A stretch of DNA of 54,419 nucleotides from Mycobacterium sp. 1465703.0 (GTDB taxonomy: Bacteria; Actinomycetota; Actinomycetes; Mycobacteriales; Mycobacteriaceae), in NCBI RefSeq assembly GCF_001672975.1, contig NZ_LZKU01000090.1, positions 1 to 54,419 of the forward strand. The letters run 5' to 3'. This document shows, in pieces, positions 1-8,414 of this stretch. The position numbers were made by a program, and so were the translations under genes. The notes beneath the pieces were generated by a model. The model was not told the DNA's origin. It searched no databases and was given only the letters and a program-made list of their open reading frames with translations. How positions within the stretch are numbered: position 1 is the first letter of the stretch; each line of letters opens with the position of its first letter.

Positions 1-145
1 GCTGTGCGGTGATGTCGAAGTCGATCGGGCTGACATCGTCGGCGGGCACAAAGATCGTCCGTCGGACGGTGCACGGGTCATCGATGTAGGCGTTGTCTTG
101 ATTGCTCACCAACGTCTCTATCGCCGCAATGCCCAACGACACCGG
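1..145 (-). pseudogene. Patatin-like phospholipase fragment, minus-strand fold-back copy
   Basis: On the minus strand, 145 to 1 reads continuously as a protein segment containing LGIAAIETLVSNQDNAYIDD, followed by PCTVRRTIFVP and the PIDFDITAQ stretch, and runs off the window. This is typical of the region before the C-terminus of mycobacterial patatin-like phospholipases. Upstream of 145 the frame meets the second arm of the inverted repeat and stops making sense. The piece supplies the residues missing just upstream of the plus-strand copy at 147-335, so the two are halves of one gene rearranged by the fold-back. It is not an independent gene. Confidence 0.6.
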
Positions 146-222
146 CCCGTGCACCGTCCGACGGACGATCTTTGTGCCCGCCGACGATGTCAGCCCGATC
201 GACTTCGACATCACCGCACAGC
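1..222. repeat. 77-bp perfect inverted repeat (fold-back) at the window edge
   Basis: Bases 1-77 are the exact reverse complement of 146-222, with a 68-base spacer (78-145). Reading the spacer on the minus strand and continuing into the left arm gives one unbroken patatin-like protein segment. Reading the right arm on the plus strand gives the same segment and then the natural C-terminus. The true locus is therefore most simply spacer(reverse) + arm + 223-335, and the left arm plus spacer look like a copy folded back on itself. A chimeric read or contig-end artefact is likely; a real local inversion-duplication is the alternative. Confidence 0.93.
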
Positions 223-335
223 AACGCGAAGCGCTCTATTCACGGGGATTGCAAGCGGGCCAACAGTTTCTGCAGACCTGGAATTACCCTGCTTATCTGG
301 CCGCCTGCGGCGCCCAGGTGCCTAAATCACCGTGA
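147..335 (+). pseudogene. Patatin-like phospholipase, C-terminal end (broken 5')
   Basis: The frame reads PCTVRRTIFVP, then PIDFDITAQQREALY, and ends with a QFLQTWNYPAYLAACG motif and a stop at 333-335. This resembles the C-terminal tail of mycobacterial patatin-family lipid acyl hydrolases. The catalytic Gly-X-Ser-X-Gly and Asp residues would lie upstream and are absent. The open frame extends back to 102 only by reading through the wrong strand of the spacer, so that start is not real. The family call rests on the tail alone. Confidence 0.6.
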
Positions 336-355
336 CGGCGCGGAATTGGCGTCGC

Positions 356-652
356 TTATCCGCGCGAGCAGCGGAGCGCATGCACGCGATGCTGGATACG
401 CGAGACGTCTTCGGGGGAGGGTAGCTGGTTGCTGATACGGGTGATCTCTACCCCGATATCAATGGGGCTGATCGGCCGGAGCCGACGCGTAATGAGATCC
501 TTTGCGATGGCAGTGATGTCGTCGTCGCAAAGCCGTCGGCGCGTCAATGCCACCAGCGGCACATACCCGGTGGCCGGCATGCCGGAGGGGTACCCTGCCC
601 GCACGAAAGCCACAATGCTCGTCACCCAATGCGACAGGTCCATCCGTCCCAC
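356..652 (-). CDS. DUF3349 domain protein
   Basis: A 98-residue protein resembling the small mycobacterial DUF3349 family (for example Rv0543c), which is about 100 residues long and mostly helical with no established biochemical role. Diagnostic stretches are the N-terminal WVTSIVAFVRAGYPSGMP and TGYVPLVALTRRRL, followed by DDDITAIAKDL and the ISNQLPSPEDV segment near residue 75, with the spacing usual for the family. The ATG at 652 gives the normal length. It is transcribed away from the DUF3097 gene, leaving 210 bases between the two starts for divergent promoters. The family call is firm; the function is unknown. Confidence 0.8.
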   Translation of the reverse strand: MGRMDLSHWVTSIVAFVRAGYPSGMPATGYVPLVALTRRRLCDDDITAIAKDLITRRLRPISPIDIGVEITRISNQLPSPEDVSRIQHRVHALRCSRG

Positions 653-862
653 CTCGCTAACCGCCGCTGGTTATTCGTAAGCGGCAGTGCTTGCCTTAGC
701 TAGCAACGTACCATCGGCAATGCCATCAGCCAGGTAACGCCACACAGTTAAACGCTTTTTTTACAACTGGTGATGCGGGGTGCCGAAGTGACCTCGGCGA
801 CGATTCGTGACGCGTGGCGTGCCGCAACAGTGTTTTGCCGCAAGGCTTTCTAGTATGGCCGC

Positions 863-1696
863 GTGGTGGATCGCTATGGGACTGACGTACTCGCCGCGGG
901 ACGACGCCAGCCTCGTTCGACCGAGCACCCGGCCGAACTGGGTCTGGTGGTCGAGGATGTCGAAACGGGTTATGTCGGCGCGGTGGTCCGCGTCGAATAC
1001 GGTCGAGTGGACTTGGAAGACCGACGCGGGCACGTGCGCGGCTTTCCTTTGGGCCCAGGGTATTTGCTCGACGGGCGTCCGGTCATCCTCACCGTGCCGG
1101 GCCGGCCTGCGCCGGCCGGCGCAGCGAGGACGGCGTCCGGTTCGGTGGCCGTGTCGGGTGTCCGCGCCCGCGTCGCCCGGGCCAGCCGGATCTACGTCGA
1201 GGGCCGCCACGACGCCGAACTCGTCGCCCAGGTGTGGGGTGAGGACTTGCGGATCGAAGGTGTCGTCGTCGAGCAACTCGGCGGCGTCGACGACCTGGTC
1301 AATATCGTCGCCGAGTTCGCGCCGGGCCCGGGACGGCGATTGGGTGTGCTCGTCGATCACCTTGTCGCGGGTTCCAAGGAGGCGCGGATCGCCGACGCGG
1401 TGCGGCGCGGCCCGGGCGGCACCGACACGCTGGTGGTCGGTCATCCCTACGTCGACATCTGGCAGGCCGTGAAACCGCAGCGGTTAGGCCTGAAAGCCTG
1501 GCCGAAGGTGCCGCGGCAGGTGGAGTGGAAACACGGCGTATGTCAGGCGCTCGGGTTGCCTCACAACGACCAGGCCGACATAGCCCGGGCCTGGCGGCAT
1601 ATCCGTTCGCGGGTCCGGGACTGGAACGATCTGGAGCCGGCCTTGATCGGTCGGGTCGAAGAACTCATCGACTTCGTCACCGCGCCGGGCTCCTGA
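863..1696 (+). CDS. DUF3097 family protein
   Basis: A 277-residue protein with a GTG start, matching the actinobacterial DUF3097 family in length and character. An N-terminal beta-rich part (about 20-80, with GAVVRVEYGRVDLEDRRG) precedes a Toprim-like central section: RIYVEGRHDAELV near 110, LGVLVDHLVAGSKEARI near 160 and TLVVGHPYVDIWQAV near 185. The acidic and glycine residues of these stretches are where a Toprim fold binds metal, but the nuclease or primase role is my inference from motif resemblance. The C-terminal 60 residues are helical and rich in Trp and Arg. No signal peptide or membrane segment is present. It stands alone, 91 bases before efeU and pointing the same way. Confidence 0.7.
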   Translation: MVDRYGTDVLAAGRRQPRSTEHPAELGLVVEDVETGYVGAVVRVEYGRVDLEDRRGHVRGFPLGPGYLLDGRPVILTVPGRPAPAGAARTASGSVAVSGVRARVARASRIYVEGRHDAELVAQVWGEDLRIEGVVVEQLGGVDDLVNIVAEFAPGPGRRLGVLVDHLVAGSKEARIADAVRRGPGGTDTLVVGHPYVDIWQAVKPQRLGLKAWPKVPRQVEWKHGVCQALGLPHNDQADIARAWRHIRSRVRDWNDLEPALIGRVEELIDFVTAPGS

Positions 1697-1731
1697 CACC
1701 GCAACCACCGGACCAGGGCGAATAGCCGCCG

Positions 1732-1750
1732 AATGGTTAGGCTACGCTAA
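1732..1750 (+). promoter_or_regulatory. IdeR-like iron box upstream of efeU
   Basis: By eye this 19-base window matches the mycobacterial IdeR consensus TTAGGTTAGGCTAACCTAA at 14 positions, including the uninterrupted core GGTTAGGCTA and the terminal CTAA. It sits 37 bases before the efeU start, where a repressor would cover a promoter. Because efeUOB imports iron, repression by Fe-IdeR is the natural reading. The match is imperfect on the right half-site. Confidence 0.6.
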
Positions 1751-1787
1751 GCCGACGGTCCCGATCGGCGGGATAGAAACAAGGCGT

Positions 1788-3398
1788 ATGCAGGGCATTT
1801 TCGGCGTATTCATCGGCACGTTCCTCATCGGCCTCCGCGAGGGCCTGGAGGCGTCGCTGATCGTGAGCATCGTCGCCGCGTTCCTCAAGCGAAACGGCCA
1901 GACGATCCGCCCCATGTTTGCCGGTGTTGCCCTGGCCGTGGTCCTCAGCGTCGGCGTGGGCGTCGGCCTGGACCTGTTCGCCGCCAGCCTGCCGCAGGCC
2001 CAGCAAGAGATGATGGAAACCGTCATCAACGCCGTTGCCGTGGTGTTCGTGACGTCGATGATCATCTGGATGAACGGCAACGCCGGGCAGCTCAAGGGGG
2101 AACTCGAGCGCGAAGCCCGGCAGGCGGTCAACCGTGGCGGTGCGCTCGCCCTGGCCGTGATGGCCTTCCTGGCCGTCCTCAAGGAGGGCTTCGAGACGTC
2201 GGTGTTCTTGCTGGCGGCCGCCGAGACGTCGCACGGCAATCGGTGGTTCGCCGTGCTGGGCGGCGTGGTGGGCATCGTGACATCGGTCGGGCTGGGGGTG
2301 GGCCTGTACTACGGCGGCCTACGCATCAACCTCGGCCGGTTCTTCCGGGTCACCGGGGTGTTCCTGGTGCTGATCGCCGCCGGGCTGGTGCTGGGTGCGC
2401 TGCGCACCGCGCACGAGGCGGGTTGGGTGAGCATCGGCCAGCAACAGGTCCTCGATTTGTCCGGATGGATACCCAGCAATTCGGTGCTGGGCGCGGTGAC
2501 GACCGGGGTGTTCGGCATCCCCGCCGACCCTCGTCTCATCGAGGTGCTGGGGTGGCTGCTGTATGCCGTGCCGGTACTGGTCATCTTTCTGTGGCCCGCG
2601 CGGCTTGCCGCCGCGCCGCGAGCCCGCGGCCGGCTGCTGGCGGCGACGTCGGCAGTGCTGCTCATCGTCGGGGCGGGGCTGGCGATCATGACGCCCGTCG
2701 CCAGCTCGTCGCCGAGGCTGCTGGCGCGCACCGTCGCCGACCGGTCCGGCCACACGGCTTTGGTGTCGATGGCGATGGGGCCGCACGGGCGCGAGCTGAC
2801 CATCGTCCCCCAGGGCGCCTCGACCGCCCACCACATCGTCCTTGTCCCGGGAGACCACCAAACAGTCGACGGCTTGCCGGTACAGGTATGGCAGGCTTCC
2901 GAGGCGGCCGGGGCCGATGGTGCGCCGGAAGTCACGCTGGATCAGTTACTGGGCATGACCGGCGGCCGGCTGCCGGTCGGCCTCGCGGTCGGCCGCACCC
3001 CGGGGCCGTTTCAGGGTCAATGGTCGACGACCACCGTGTATACCGTGCTCGCGCGAGGTGATGCCGTGGTCAGTGCGCAAGCGACGAGCAACCGCACGGC
3101 GATTTTGACCGGCGGCGGGCTGACCGGAGCCAAGACCGTCAGTCTTGGCGGGCTGGCGACGGACTGGTCCACGTCCAGTGCCGAAGACCACTCGACTGCG
3201 GCCGAGATCGCAGCGGGCGACCGCAATCGCGGCGAGCGGCAGCTCTGGAACGTCTGGCTTCCACTGGCAATAGCGGGTTTTGCGTTGGCTTGCGCGCTGT
3301 CAGCGATAGCCTCGGTGCGCGTGGACCGCAGGCAAACCGATGAGAGGAAATCGATTAATGGTGAGTCGTATCGCCCTGGCAACGTGCCGGTCTCCTGA
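1788..3398 (+). CDS. efeU: EfeU, FTR1-family high-affinity iron permease with long C-terminal extension
   Basis: EfeU is the membrane permease of the EfeUOB ferrous/elemental iron uptake system and moves iron across the inner membrane. Two ferroxidase-type iron motifs are visible: REGLE at residues 17-21 and KEGFE at 132-136. The first 300 residues hold about seven hydrophobic segments, as in FTR1 permeases. The protein has 536 residues where Escherichia coli EfeU has about 276. The extra part is a roughly 180-residue soluble domain (about 305-485) followed by one more membrane helix near 490-508, so the added domain probably faces outside. The gene overlaps efeO by 41 bases. An IdeR-like box lies just upstream. 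Confidence 0.93.
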   Translation: MQGIFGVFIGTFLIGLREGLEASLIVSIVAAFLKRNGQTIRPMFAGVALAVVLSVGVGVGLDLFAASLPQAQQEMMETVINAVAVVFVTSMIIWMNGNAGQLKGELEREARQAVNRGGALALAVMAFLAVLKEGFETSVFLLAAAETSHGNRWFAVLGGVVGIVTSVGLGVGLYYGGLRINLGRFFRVTGVFLVLIAAGLVLGALRTAHEAGWVSIGQQQVLDLSGWIPSNSVLGAVTTGVFGIPADPRLIEVLGWLLYAVPVLVIFLWPARLAAAPRARGRLLAATSAVLLIVGAGLAIMTPVASSSPRLLARTVADRSGHTALVSMAMGPHGRELTIVPQGASTAHHIVLVPGDHQTVDGLPVQVWQASEAAGADGAPEVTLDQLLGMTGGRLPVGLAVGRTPGPFQGQWSTTTVYTVLARGDAVVSAQATSNRTAILTGGGLTGAKTVSLGGLATDWSTSSAEDHSTAAEIAAGDRNRGERQLWNVWLPLAIAGFALACALSAIASVRVDRRQTDERKSINGESYRPGNVPVS

Positions 3399-4620
3399 AG
3401 TCTGGTTGACCGCAACGGTTTTCGCCGCGGCGACGGTGTTGCCGGTGGCCGCATGTAGCCACTCGAACGGGCAGTCCAGCCCTGCGAATTCCGGGCATGC
3501 CGGTCAACCCGGCGGGACGAACGCCGTCAAGATCACCATGGCCAACACCGGTGGCCAGGACGGCTGCGGGCTGGACACCACCAGCGTTCCCGCCGGGCCG
3601 GTGACCTTCACGGTCGCCAACACCAATGCACCTGGGATCAGTGAAGTCGAATTGCTCAGGGACCAGCGGATCGTCGGCGAGAAAGAGAACCTCGCGCCCG
3701 GTCTGGACCCGGTGTCGTTCACCGTCACGCTGGACGGCGGTGCCTACCAGCTCTACTGCCCGGGCGCCAGCACCGAATATCAGACTCTGACGGTGACGGG
3801 TAAGGCGCCGGCGACGCCGACGGGCACCGTGGCCAGCATTCTGGGTCAGGGGACCAAAGACTACGCGGCCTACATCGTCAACCAGATCGGTCAGCTCAAC
3901 GACGGCGTGAAGGCACTCGACGCCGCGATCCAGTCGGGCAACCTCGATGGCGCGAAGGCGGCCTACGCCAAAGCCCGGTTGTACTGGGAGCGTTCGGAGT
4001 CCACCGTGGAGGGCTTCGTGCTGCCCGGCTTTGCGGTCGGCGATAACGCCGGCAGCCTGGACTACCTGATCGACATGCGTGAGTCGACTCCGGTCGACGC
4101 CAAGGTCGGCTGGAAGGGCTTCCACGCCATCGAGCGTGATCTGTGGCAGGGTAACGCGATCACGCCCGGAACCAAGGCGTTCAGCAGCGAATTGGTAGGC
4201 AACGTCGGCAAATTGAAGGGCATCGTCGCCACCCTGCAGTACAAGCCCGAGGACCTGGCCAACGGTGCCAGCGACCTGATCGAAGAGATTCAAAACACCA
4301 AGATCACCGGTGAGGAAGAAGCCTTCAGTCACATTGACCTGGTGGACTTTTCGGGCAACGTGGAAGGCGCCCAGCAGGCATACGCCTCGCTGCGGCCGGG
4401 CCTGGAGAAGATCGACGGCAATCTGGTCCGGCAGATCGATCAGCAGTTCAAGGATGTGCTCGCCACGCTGGACGGGTATCGCGACCCCGCCGCACTCGGC
4501 GGCTACAAGACCTATACCCCGGAACTCAAGGCCAGCGACGCGCCGAAACTGACCGCGGTCATCCAGCCGCTGCACCAGAGCCTGTCCACCGTCGCTCAAA
4601 AAGTCGTCTCGGCTGGGTGA
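3358..4620 (+). CDS. efeO: EfeO, iron-binding lipoprotein (cupredoxin plus imelysin-like M75 domains)
   Basis: EfeO is the extracytoplasmic iron-binding partner of EfeU. The ATG at 3358 follows an AGAGG ribosome site and gives a lipoprotein signal ending in a LPVAAC lipobox, so the mature protein should be lipid-anchored outside the membrane. A cupredoxin-like domain follows (about 50-130). After a linker comes the imelysin/peptidase-M75 domain with the characteristic GWKGFHAIERDLW stretch containing the HxxE motif. Length is 420 residues, close to full-length EfeO proteins. The start lies inside efeU (41-base overlap), which suggests translational coupling; a further upstream ATG at 3340 would destroy the signal peptide. 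Confidence 0.93.
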   Translation: MVSRIALATCRSPEVWLTATVFAAATVLPVAACSHSNGQSSPANSGHAGQPGGTNAVKITMANTGGQDGCGLDTTSVPAGPVTFTVANTNAPGISEVELLRDQRIVGEKENLAPGLDPVSFTVTLDGGAYQLYCPGASTEYQTLTVTGKAPATPTGTVASILGQGTKDYAAYIVNQIGQLNDGVKALDAAIQSGNLDGAKAAYAKARLYWERSESTVEGFVLPGFAVGDNAGSLDYLIDMRESTPVDAKVGWKGFHAIERDLWQGNAITPGTKAFSSELVGNVGKLKGIVATLQYKPEDLANGASDLIEEIQNTKITGEEEAFSHIDLVDFSGNVEGAQQAYASLRPGLEKIDGNLVRQIDQQFKDVLATLDGYRDPAALGGYKTYTPELKASDAPKLTAVIQPLHQSLSTVAQKVVSAG

Positions 4621-4622
4621 TC

Positions 4623-5939
4623 ATGACCGACGATCTCACCCAACCCAGCAACGACGACCCGAAAGACGCTGGCGCACCGCCGGACTCGACCGGGGTGTCA
4701 CGCCGGCGCGCCCTCGGCGGTGCCATGCTGGCGGGACTCAGCGGCGCCGCCATCGGCGCCGCGGGCGGCGGCTTCGCCGCTCACGCCATGGCGGCACGAC
4801 AACGCGGCGACGATGACGACACCGTCGACCTGCGCCGCAGTTACCCCTTCTACGGCCAGCCCCACCAAGGCGGAATCGACACGCCCCCACAGCGTTACGC
4901 CATGTTCATGTCGTTCTCGGTGGCGCCCGGCGCCGGCCGCGCCGAACTGCGAACCCTGTTGGCGCGCTGGTCGGCGGCCGCCGCGATTCTGCAGCAGGGA
5001 AAGCCGGTCGGCACCGTACAGCCGCAGGTCGAGGTGCAGCCTCCGGTTGACACCGGGGAGGCCTACGGCCTGAGCCCCGCCAGTCTCACCGTCACAATTG
5101 GCTTGGGCCCCTCGCTGTTCGGTGATCGGTTCGGACTGGCCGCTCGGCGACCTGCCGTGTTCATCGACCTGCCGCCGCTCAACGGGGACAACCTGGATCC
5201 CCGCCTGCATGGCGGTGACCTTTCCGTGCAAGCCTGCGCCGACGACCCCCAGGTCTGCTACCACGCGGTGCGTAACTTGGCCCGGCTTGGCCGCAACATC
5301 GTCTCGCCGTTCTGGGCGGTGCTGGGGTTCGGCCGAGCCTCCGCCGGCCCCGGCCAGCACACACCGCGTAACCTGTTGGGGTTCAAGGACGGTACCCGCA
5401 ACATCGCCACTGACGCCGAGTACGCGCGTCACGTCTGGGTCGACAACAGTGACCAGCCATGGATGAACGGCGGGACGTACCAGGTGGTGCGCAAGATCCG
5501 GATGTTGATGGAGACATGGGACGTCGATCGGATCGGCAATCAGCAGCGGATCTTCGGCCGTACCAAAGAAGAAGGCGCGCCGCTCAGCGGCAAGCACGAG
5601 TTCGATACACCAGATTTCACCGCCAAAGGCGCCGACGGCAACCCGCTCATCGATCCGATGTCACACGTCGGCCTGGCCGCCCGGGAAAACAACGACGGCA
5701 TCATGATCCGCCGACGGTCCTACAACTACACCGATGGCCTTGATGCCAATGGCCAACTCAACGCCGGTCTGCTGTTCGTCTCGTATCAAAAAGATCCCCA
5801 AGATTTTATTCGTCTGCAGAATCGCCTGGGCGCTCACGACCTGCTCAATGAATACATCCGCCACATCGGCTCAGCAATCTTCGCGGTGCCGCCTGCCCCC
5901 GCTGAAGGCCACTACATAGGGCAAAGTCTGTTCAGCTGA
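4623..5939 (+). CDS. efeB: EfeB, Tat-exported Dyp-type heme peroxidase
   Basis: EfeB is the heme peroxidase that works with EfeO/EfeU, proposed to oxidise ferrous iron or to extract iron from heme. A twin-arginine signal SRRRALGG is at residues 26-33, followed by a hydrophobic stretch, so the protein is exported folded. Dyp-family hallmarks are the GFKDGTRN motif with its distal Asp, the DPMSHVGLA segment holding the proximal heme His, and the RRRSYNY segment with the distal Arg region. Length (438 residues) fits EfeB. The efeO stop overlaps an in-frame GTG at 4617, six bases upstream; either start keeps the Tat signal. It ends the efeUOB operon. Confidence 0.93.
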   Translation: MTDDLTQPSNDDPKDAGAPPDSTGVSRRRALGGAMLAGLSGAAIGAAGGGFAAHAMAARQRGDDDDTVDLRRSYPFYGQPHQGGIDTPPQRYAMFMSFSVAPGAGRAELRTLLARWSAAAAILQQGKPVGTVQPQVEVQPPVDTGEAYGLSPASLTVTIGLGPSLFGDRFGLAARRPAVFIDLPPLNGDNLDPRLHGGDLSVQACADDPQVCYHAVRNLARLGRNIVSPFWAVLGFGRASAGPGQHTPRNLLGFKDGTRNIATDAEYARHVWVDNSDQPWMNGGTYQVVRKIRMLMETWDVDRIGNQQRIFGRTKEEGAPLSGKHEFDTPDFTAKGADGNPLIDPMSHVGLAARENNDGIMIRRRSYNYTDGLDANGQLNAGLLFVSYQKDPQDFIRLQNRLGAHDLLNEYIRHIGSAIFAVPPAPAEGHYIGQSLFS

Positions 5940-6100
5940 GCAAATTTCGCCGATCGGCAGCGGCCGGCAGGTGGCGCTGCGTTTCAGGCGGGTGATGTTT
6001 CGTGTCGGTGCGGTAAATCAATCTCACCCGCCGTCACGCATCGGTGCCCGCCGCGCACTAACTCCGTGACGCCGCACAATCAGCGAGAAACGGAGAACAC

Positions 6101-6625
6101 ATGACCGACGCGCTCGTCATCGACGCCGAAGGCCTTGACCGGCTGTCCTGTAACGCCAAGGCCAACCCCGAGACAGGGAGGAAGACACTCAAGGCCAAGA
6201 CGGTCTGTGAGACGGGCTTCCGCAACATGACCTACGTCCGGGACCTGGCGCCGGTGCTGGTGGGCGAACCGCCCGCGCTGCTGGGCGATGACTCGGCACC
6301 CAATCCCTCGGAGACCGCGCTCGCCGCGCTTGGATCATGCGTGTCGGTGGGCCTGTTGGCCAACGCGACCCATCGTGGCGTGACGCTGACCAAGATCGAG
6401 GTCGAGATGGAAGGCGACATCGACATCTCCGCGGTGTGGGGAGTGGGAGATACCCCCCAGGGCAAGCACCTTGGGTTCAGTGCTGTCCGGTGCAAGGTGC
6501 GCCTCGCCGGTGACGCCGACGAAGCGACATTGAAGGAGATCCACGATATCGCCATCGCCTGGTCACCGGTGGTGAACACGTTCCGCAATCCGGTAACCGT
6601 CGACTCGACTCTGATCACTGAATAA
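6101..6625 (+). CDS. OsmC-family protein (thiol-dependent peroxide reductase-like)
   Basis: A 174-residue OsmC/Ohr-fold protein. OsmC proteins reduce organic peroxides with two cysteines; here Cys80 lies in the typical ALGSCVSVG helix start and Cys131 in SAVRCKVRL, matching the family pair. Residues 60-75 carry the APNPSETALAALG lead-in to the active helix. No signal peptide is present. It is the first gene of a same-strand series continuing through an acyl-CoA dehydrogenase-like flavoprotein, an ECF sigma factor, an anti-sigma factor and a formate/nitrite-type channel. Some OsmC relatives act on sulfur compounds, so a substrate other than peroxide is possible. Confidence 0.88.
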   Translation: MTDALVIDAEGLDRLSCNAKANPETGRKTLKAKTVCETGFRNMTYVRDLAPVLVGEPPALLGDDSAPNPSETALAALGSCVSVGLLANATHRGVTLTKIEVEMEGDIDISAVWGVGDTPQGKHLGFSAVRCKVRLAGDADEATLKEIHDIAIAWSPVVNTFRNPVTVDSTLITE

Positions 6626-6706
6626 GCTTCGTGACGGAACACCCACCGTGGCAAAGACATTGACCAAGAGCGAGTTCGGTGAGGTTATCTACGCTCAGGA
6701 GGCGAA

Positions 6707-7774
6707 ATGACGGCGACCCTGGATCCTGCGGCCGGCCGGTTGGATGTGGAACTGTTGGAGGACATTCGGGCTCGCGCCGCGGCCTTGGACCGCGGTGAGG
6801 ACGATTCTCGCCGCAGCTTCACCAGGCTGGGTGAGGCCGGTCTGCTCGGCATCGGCGCTCCGGGCAACCTCGACGGCGGCCTTCCGGTGATGGCCGAGGT
6901 GATCCGGCTGATCTCCGGGGCGTGCATGAGCACCGGTTTCTCGCTGTGGGCGCATCGCATGACCGTCGAGTATTTACTCACCGCCGCAACCGCATTCAGT
7001 ACCGCCGCGGTCGAGTCACTGCTGGCCGGAAGGGTGCTGGGGGTTACCGGCATGGCCGCGGCGTTCAAGGAGGCAGCGGGCTGCGGCCGCCTGGAGTTGA
7101 CCGCCACCTCCGTGGCCGGCGGTTATGCGGTGTCGGGTCCGATCAGGTGGGCCAGCAACCTGTACCCCGACTCGACGATGGTGACCGCCGTGCGTACCGA
7201 TTCCGGCGAGCGATTGATCGTCGCGCTGCCCTTGGACACGCCCGGTGTAGTACTGGGTGAGCACTTCGATCTGCTGGCCATGGGTAGCACCGCCTCGTCC
7301 TACCTGAACTTGGACGGGGCCTACGTTTCCGCCGGACAGGCGTTGTCGGGCGACTTCGAGAGCTTTCTGCAAAAGGTCCGGCCGACTTTCCTGGTGCTGC
7401 AGTCGGCAATGTGTCTGGGGCTGACCAGGACGTCCCTGGATCAGGCCCGGCAGGGGCTCGCCGGGGTGAACGAGGTGTTCAGCGACGACGTCGACCGCGT
7501 ATCGGAGAAGCTGATCGTTGCCGAGGCCACGTTGGCGAGTCTGGCTGCCGCTGTGGGAGGAGCCGAGCCGCCCTCCAAGAAGCAACTGTTGTCGCTGCGG
7601 TTAGCCGCAGCCGAATTATCCAGCGCCAGTGCTGCCTTGGAGATCCGCACCGCGGGCGGAAAAGGGTATGCGAGCAGAACGTCGGCGAGCCGGCGCTACC
7701 GGGAGGCGGCGTTCATCCCCGTCCAGTCACCGTCCGAAGGTCAACTGCGCTGGGAACTGGCCAGATGCGTCTGA
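6707..7774 (+). CDS. Acyl-CoA dehydrogenase-family flavoprotein
   Basis: A 355-residue flavoprotein of the acyl-CoA dehydrogenase superfamily, preceded by a CAGGAGG ribosome site. It has the helical N-terminal domain (LGEAGLLGIGAPGNLDGG near 45-60), the central beta domain (SGPIRWASNLYP near 145) and the helical C-terminal domain ending with GGKGYASRTSASRRYREAAFIPVQSPSEGQLRWELAR. It is shorter than fatty-acid beta-oxidation enzymes (about 380-400). The Arg/Tyr-rich end and the sigma-factor context resemble members that act on non-fatty-acid substrates such as sulfur or nitrogen compounds. I do not see a clear catalytic Glu and cannot assign the substrate. Confidence 0.82.
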   Translation: MTATLDPAAGRLDVELLEDIRARAAALDRGEDDSRRSFTRLGEAGLLGIGAPGNLDGGLPVMAEVIRLISGACMSTGFSLWAHRMTVEYLLTAATAFSTAAVESLLAGRVLGVTGMAAAFKEAAGCGRLELTATSVAGGYAVSGPIRWASNLYPDSTMVTAVRTDSGERLIVALPLDTPGVVLGEHFDLLAMGSTASSYLNLDGAYVSAGQALSGDFESFLQKVRPTFLVLQSAMCLGLTRTSLDQARQGLAGVNEVFSDDVDRVSEKLIVAEATLASLAAAVGGAEPPSKKQLLSLRLAAAELSSASAALEIRTAGGKGYASRTSASRRYREAAFIPVQSPSEGQLRWELARCV

Positions 7775-7784
7775 GCGCGGGTCG

Positions 7785-8414
7785 ATGGTGACTCCGGTGG
7801 CGGTGCCGCCGGACGGCGCCGAATCCGAACGTTTGGTCGGCGGTGTTCCACTGGCCAGCTTGGTGCGCGACTTTCACCGGCCGATGGTGAATTTCGCACG
7901 CACCATGGTGGATTCGGCCACGTTGGCCGAAGAAGCGGTGCAAGAGGCGTGGGTGCAGGTGCTGCAGTCGTCGGATTCGTTCCAGGGACGTTCGTCGGTG
8001 AGCACCTGGCTCTTCGGCATTGTCAAGCACACTGCCTCCCGGCACCGGCGCCGCGAATCCCGGATCCGTCACCATGAGGTGCTGGCCGCCACGGACGGCG
8101 ACGACGTCGACCCGTTGTCGGGCCGCATGCATCCGGCCGGTCACCCCGATGCTGGACATTGGAGCCTGCCGCCGTCGCGGCGCCTCCTCCCCGAAGATCA
8201 AACCGTCGATGGCGAACTTCTCGACTACGTGCGGGCGGCGCTGGATGCGTTGCCCGAACGCCAACGGCAACTGGTCATCTTGCGTGACATCGTCGGAACG
8301 TCGGCCGACGAGGCGGCCGCGCTTCTCGAACTGTCCGCCGAGGCGCAACGGGCACTGCTCTACCGCGCTCGGGGAAATCTCCGAACCGAATTGGAAAAGC
8401 GGTATCAACGATGA
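7785..8414 (+). CDS. ECF-type RNA polymerase sigma factor
   Basis: A 209-residue group 4 sigma factor. Region 2 is visible at about 25-85 (LVRDFHRPMVNFARTMVDSATLAEEAVQEAWVQV, then SVSTWLFGIVKH) and region 4 at about 145-200 (ALDALPERQRQLVILRDIVG, then the helix-turn-helix with EAAALLELSAEAQRALLYRAR). The linker between them is long and rich in charged residues. The ATG at 7785 begins 11 bases after the preceding gene; the frame is open further upstream inside that gene without similarity. The stop overlaps the anti-sigma start by 4 bases, so the pair is translationally coupled. Confidence 0.92.
   Translation: MVTPVAVPPDGAESERLVGGVPLASLVRDFHRPMVNFARTMVDSATLAEEAVQEAWVQVLQSSDSFQGRSSVSTWLFGIVKHTASRHRRRESRIRHHEVLAATDGDDVDPLSGRMHPAGHPDAGHWSLPPSRRLLPEDQTVDGELLDYVRAALDALPERQRQLVILRDIVGTSADEAAALLELSAEAQRALLYRARGNLRTELEKRYQR

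Noticed and set aside
691..710. TTGC-CTTAGCTA-GCAA as a second IdeR-like box in the DUF3349/DUF3097 intergenic region
   Set aside because: It shares only the TTAG-type core and the symmetry with the IdeR consensus; neither neighbour is iron-related.
761..1444. Long minus-strand open frame opposite the DUF3097 gene
   Set aside because: It is antisense to a family-supported gene and is made of His/Arg/Asp-rich shadow sequence without domains.
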